Shown here piece by piece: positions 6,173 through 8,521 of a stretch of 8,521 nucleotides of DNA. The notes under the pieces were generated by a model, which saw nothing but the letters and a program-made list of their open reading frames with translations, was not told the origin of the DNA and made no database searches. A program made the translations under genes and the position numbers. Source of the DNA: an uncultured Clostridia bacterium (GTDB lineage Bacteria > Bacillota > Clostridia > Peptostreptococcales > Anaerovoracaceae). Position 1 is the first letter of the stretch; the number at the start of each line of letters is the position of its first letter. Location: NCBI GenBank assembly GCA_945788655.1, contig CALZMV010000051.1:1-8521 (forward strand), read 5' to 3'.

Positions 6173-8404
6173 CTACACCTCCTCCCTAAATGTACTCATA
6201 ACGGAATTCTTAAACAGTCTTCTTGCGAATCTCGTAGAAATCAAGAAGGCCATCAGAACTATAACAAGGAACATAATCGCATAATTGATAGGAGTCAGAT
6301 AATCTGCAAGTTCTACGATAGATTCGTTAGTAATAACTCCTCCGTAAACAAGCCCCATTACTCCCATAAAGAATCCATATGCAAGTACGGCAACTGTTAT
6401 CAGTTCAATGTCTAGCATCTGTTTAAGAATCTTTCTAGAGCCACCTAGAGTTCTTATTGTTGTGTAGTATGCATTTCTTGACTTCAATACTATCTGCAAT
6501 ATGAAGTATGAAATGAAGAAAAGTGCAATAATAAGAGCTACGATTACAAAGGTTTTAAACATGGAAACGATGTGCATCATTTCTGCTGATTCTTTGTCAA
6601 GGGCATCCCTCATAGCAAGAGTGTTAAAGCCAAGTCCCTGAATCTCAGATAATGTTTCGTCAAGAATCTTTGAATCTTTGACATATACTGAACTCTGGAA
6701 AATGCCGTTATTCATCAGCTTATCGTAATCTGCAGGATTAATGAACAAACGTCCCTTGTAGTCATCCTTGTATTCTTCTCCCATCAGGCTCTTGTAATTC
6801 ACCTTGCTATAAGTCTTTGCAATTGTGAGTTTGATTGAATTTTTAGCATAGATGCTGCTTGTGCTTATTTCAATCTCTTTTCCCACGCAGTTACCGCTTG
6901 CAACCATGCCATTGAGCTCGCTGTCTGCATAGGCTTTACCCTCAGGCACTTTATCGCTGGTAACGACATAAAAGCTTCCTTCACCTGGGGACGATGAGTA
7001 GTATGCTCCCTCAAACAGTGTTTTTAGATCATAGTACTGTGATGCAGAGGCACTTCTAACCTGGCTTAGTATTTCCTCTCCACCATAGAATATGTTTTCC
7101 CATCTGACGGAATCATTGTTTATATAGATGCCCACTATTGTAAACGGATTGTCCTCAATTCGGTCTCCATTGGCATTATATACATCCAGATAATAAGTTT
7201 TGCCAAGAACATCTTCAGTTCTGTCGCTCAAATAATAGTCGTTTTCTCTGCCTTCAATCACTATTTCTCCAGGGTTTTCAGGCATTCTTCCGTAAGTTAC
7301 TTCGCCGTCTAAGTACTTGATGTCAGAAAAATTTCCATAGAAATAATAGTTATACTCCTTGTCTGAAATGCTGTTTTCGTAGTCTATCATCACATCATCC
7401 TTGACTACTTTTTTAACATTTGGCAGTGCCTCAAGTTTATCAAATTCTTCCTGTGTTATTTGACTTCTGTCCGGTTTGTTTATAACCACTCTTTTGTCAG
7501 AGGTGTCATTGAAAAACTGATTATATCCGACAATCGAATTGTCGTATTCCATCTTCTGGAAGGAAGAATAAGTACTTCCAACTGCAAATGCTATAAGTGT
7601 GAACACTGCAAAAATAAGAAGTGTCTTTGTTGGAATATTAAAGGCATTCCTAAGGCCAAGTCTCACTCTGTTTATTAAAGTAATGTCTCTGTAATTTCTT
7701 GCAACATCGGCATCTTCAATAGCGGTGTTTTTAACTACTTTGTCCTCAAACACCTTTCCGTCATGCATCTTAATAAGTCTTGTTGCATGATGTTCAACCT
7801 GTTCAATGTTATGAGTAACGATGATAACAAGTTTGTCCTTTGCTATCTCTGCCAAAAGCTTTATAATCTCTGCGGCAGATTCTGTATCAAGGTTACCTGT
7901 CGGTTCGTCTGCAACGATAATCGGTGTTTCCTTGGCAAGAGCCCTTGCGATGGCAACTCTCTGCTTCTGACCACCTGAAAGCTTTGAGCACTTTGTCTTT
8001 TTAAATGCAGAAAGCCCTACCTTGTCAATTATTTCGTTTACCTTGTCTTCAACATCTTTTTTGTTTTCCCCATTTAACAGCAATGCAAGCTCAACATTCT
8101 GATAGACAGTGTAGCTGTTTATCAAGTTAAAGTTCTGGAAAATATTGCCCACATACTTTCTTCTGTACTCTTCAAAATCCGCTTCGGTATAATGGCTGGT
8201 TTCCTGGCCGTTTATATACATCTCGCCTTCTTCGTAGGTATCAAGACCGGAAAGCACATTAAGCAATGTTGATTTACCGCTTCCGGATTCCCCTGTAATA
8301 ACTACAAACTCACCCATGTTGAGTTCAAGATTTACCCTGGAGAATCCACTGGCAATAACACCTTTGCTGTAATAAAATTTCGATACGTTTTTTAGTTTCA
8401 GCAT
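6173..8404 (-). CDS. ABC exporter, ATPase fused to MacB/FtsX-type permease (subunit 1), 743 residues
   Basis: A paralogue of the next gene with the same order of parts. The ATPase domain (1 to about 220) shows Walker A GESGSGKS (38-45), Gln90, LSGGQKQ (142-148), VADEP with Glu167, GNLD, and His198, so both sites of a heterodimer would be active. The linker to the first helix (about 260-280) is short. The extracellular domain (about 281-610) contains EEFDKLEALPNV (319-330) and GRMPENPGEIV (372-382), both matched in the partner. Three C-terminal helices follow (about 618-640, 667-691, 707-724), with the FtsX-like IRTLGGSRKIL between helices 2 and 3. The frame extends to a TTG at 8467, but that lies in the -35 box. 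The ATG at 8404 has AAAAGGGG 7 bases upstream and gives the usual start, MLKLKNVSKFY. The last codons carry the ribosome binding site of the next gene. It is first in the operon, and its substrate is unknown. Confidence 0.92.
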   Translation of the reverse strand: MLKLKNVSKFYYSKGVIASGFSRVNLELNMGEFVVITGESGSGKSTLLNVLSGLDTYEEGEMYINGQETSHYTEADFEEYRRKYVGNIFQNFNLINSYTVYQNVELALLLNGENKKDVEDKVNEIIDKVGLSAFKKTKCSKLSGGQKQRVAIARALAKETPIIVADEPTGNLDTESAAEIIKLLAEIAKDKLVIIVTHNIEQVEHHATRLIKMHDGKVFEDKVVKNTAIEDADVARNYRDITLINRVRLGLRNAFNIPTKTLLIFAVFTLIAFAVGSTYSSFQKMEYDNSIVGYNQFFNDTSDKRVVINKPDRSQITQEEFDKLEALPNVKKVVKDDVMIDYENSISDKEYNYYFYGNFSDIKYLDGEVTYGRMPENPGEIVIEGRENDYYLSDRTEDVLGKTYYLDVYNANGDRIEDNPFTIVGIYINNDSVRWENIFYGGEEILSQVRSASASQYYDLKTLFEGAYYSSSPGEGSFYVVTSDKVPEGKAYADSELNGMVASGNCVGKEIEISTSSIYAKNSIKLTIAKTYSKVNYKSLMGEEYKDDYKGRLFINPADYDKLMNNGIFQSSVYVKDSKILDETLSEIQGLGFNTLAMRDALDKESAEMMHIVSMFKTFVIVALIIALFFISYFILQIVLKSRNAYYTTIRTLGGSRKILKQMLDIELITVAVLAYGFFMGVMGLVYGGVITNESIVELADYLTPINYAIMFLVIVLMAFLISTRFARRLFKNSVMSTFREEV
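6176..6185 (-). promoter_or_regulatory. Ribosome binding site of subunit 2 embedded in the end of subunit 1
   Basis: GGAGGAGGTG (6185-6176) encodes the final residues of subunit 1 (REEV) and lies 6 bases before the ATG of subunit 2. The stop TAG is followed by TAA and then ATG, so ribosomes can restart at once. This favours balanced synthesis of the two half-transporters. Confidence 0.8.
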
Positions 8405-8437
8405 AGTAAAACCCCTTTTCAAATATTTGCTAAAGAA

Positions 8438-8467
8438 ATTGTAATATATATTAAATAGATGTGTCAA
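8438..8467 (-). promoter_or_regulatory. Sigma-A promoter of the exporter-rlmN operon
   Basis: On the minus strand a perfect TTGACA (8467-8462) is followed after 18 bases by TACAAT (8443-8438), five of six matches. Transcription would start near 8431, about 27 bases before the ATG at 8404. The slightly long spacer would suit a promoter that needs an activator. Confidence 0.75.
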
Positions 8468-8474
8468 TTAAAAG

Positions 8475-8513
8475 GAAATTCTTTAAATATATTTTAAGAA
8501 TTTCGTAAGGATG
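8475..8513. promoter_or_regulatory. Operator-like site: 30-bp near-palindrome with three 11-bp-phased half-sites
   Basis: Positions 8475-8504 form an almost perfect inverted repeat: GAAATTCTT and AAGAATTTC at the ends, with only one mismatched symmetric pair across all 30 bases. Overlapping it, three 11-base units on the plus strand share TAA(A/G) at the same place: CTTTAAATATA (8481-8491), TTTTAAGAATT (8492-8502) and TCGTAAGGATG (8503-8513). Direct half-sites at one helical turn are the usual pattern for OmpR/PhoB-family response regulators. The site ends 7 bases upstream of the -35 box, an activator position. The remaining bases to 8521 show no gene. The regulator itself is not in the window. 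Confidence 0.55.
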
Positions 8514-8521
8514 GCAGAAGT

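Noticed and set aside
8420..8429. Perfect palindrome CAAATATTTG in the exporter leader as a repressor site
   Set aside because: Ten AT-rich bases of this kind are expected by chance; there is no second copy to support an operator.
8405..8467. N-terminal extension of exporter subunit 1 from a TTG at 8467 (MTHLFNIYYNFF...)
   Set aside because: It overlaps the -35 and -10 boxes, and a good ribosome binding site precedes the ATG at 8404, which gives the normal ATPase start.

Overview
The window looks like chromosomal DNA of a low-GC Firmicute, most likely one of the Clostridia. The evidence is AT-rich intergenic DNA, strong AGGAGG-type ribosome binding sites, near-consensus sigma-A promoters, the single-domain BFD ferredoxin-like protein, the clostridial style of ArsC and CobW/G3E GTPase, and fused ATPase/FtsX exporters with one extracellular domain per chain. 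I cannot name the genus. There is no sign of an insertion sequence, phage, CRISPR array, rRNA or tRNA.

Layout. Seven of the eight genes are on the minus strand and are read from right to left. At the right edge (8405-8521) lies a promoter preceded by a striking operator-like site. It drives two adjacent, paralogous ABC exporter genes, each encoding an N-terminal ATPase fused to a four-helix MacB/FtsX-type permease (8404-6173 and 6169-3737). The 23S rRNA methyltransferase gene rlmN (3734-2700) follows only 2 bases after the second one. Just downstream of rlmN a second near-perfect promoter (2664-2692) starts another group: a small P-loop NTPase of unknown function (2610-2188), a Nudix hydrolase of the CoA-pyrophosphatase type whose likely start is a TTG at 2125, and an ArsC-type arsenate reductase (1497-1108). 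At the left is a divergent pair: a plus-strand 61-residue BFD-like [2Fe-2S] protein (847-1032) with its own promoter and intrinsic terminator, and a minus-strand CobW/G3E metallochaperone GTPase (711 to the left edge). The window edge cuts this last gene in its His/Cys-rich metal-binding tail.

How the genes fit together. The two exporter subunits probably form a heterodimer. They are likely switched on by an OmpR-family response regulator, because three 11-bp-phased TAA(G/A) half-sites lie just upstream of the -35 box; the regulator would have to be encoded outside the window. RlmN appears translationally coupled to the exporter. The other genes are housekeeping, redox or metal-handling functions. 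No gene here is certainly a new system. The most unusual parts are the regulated twin exporter with its repeated extracellular module and linker insertion, its coupling to rlmN, and the unassigned minimal P-loop NTPase.
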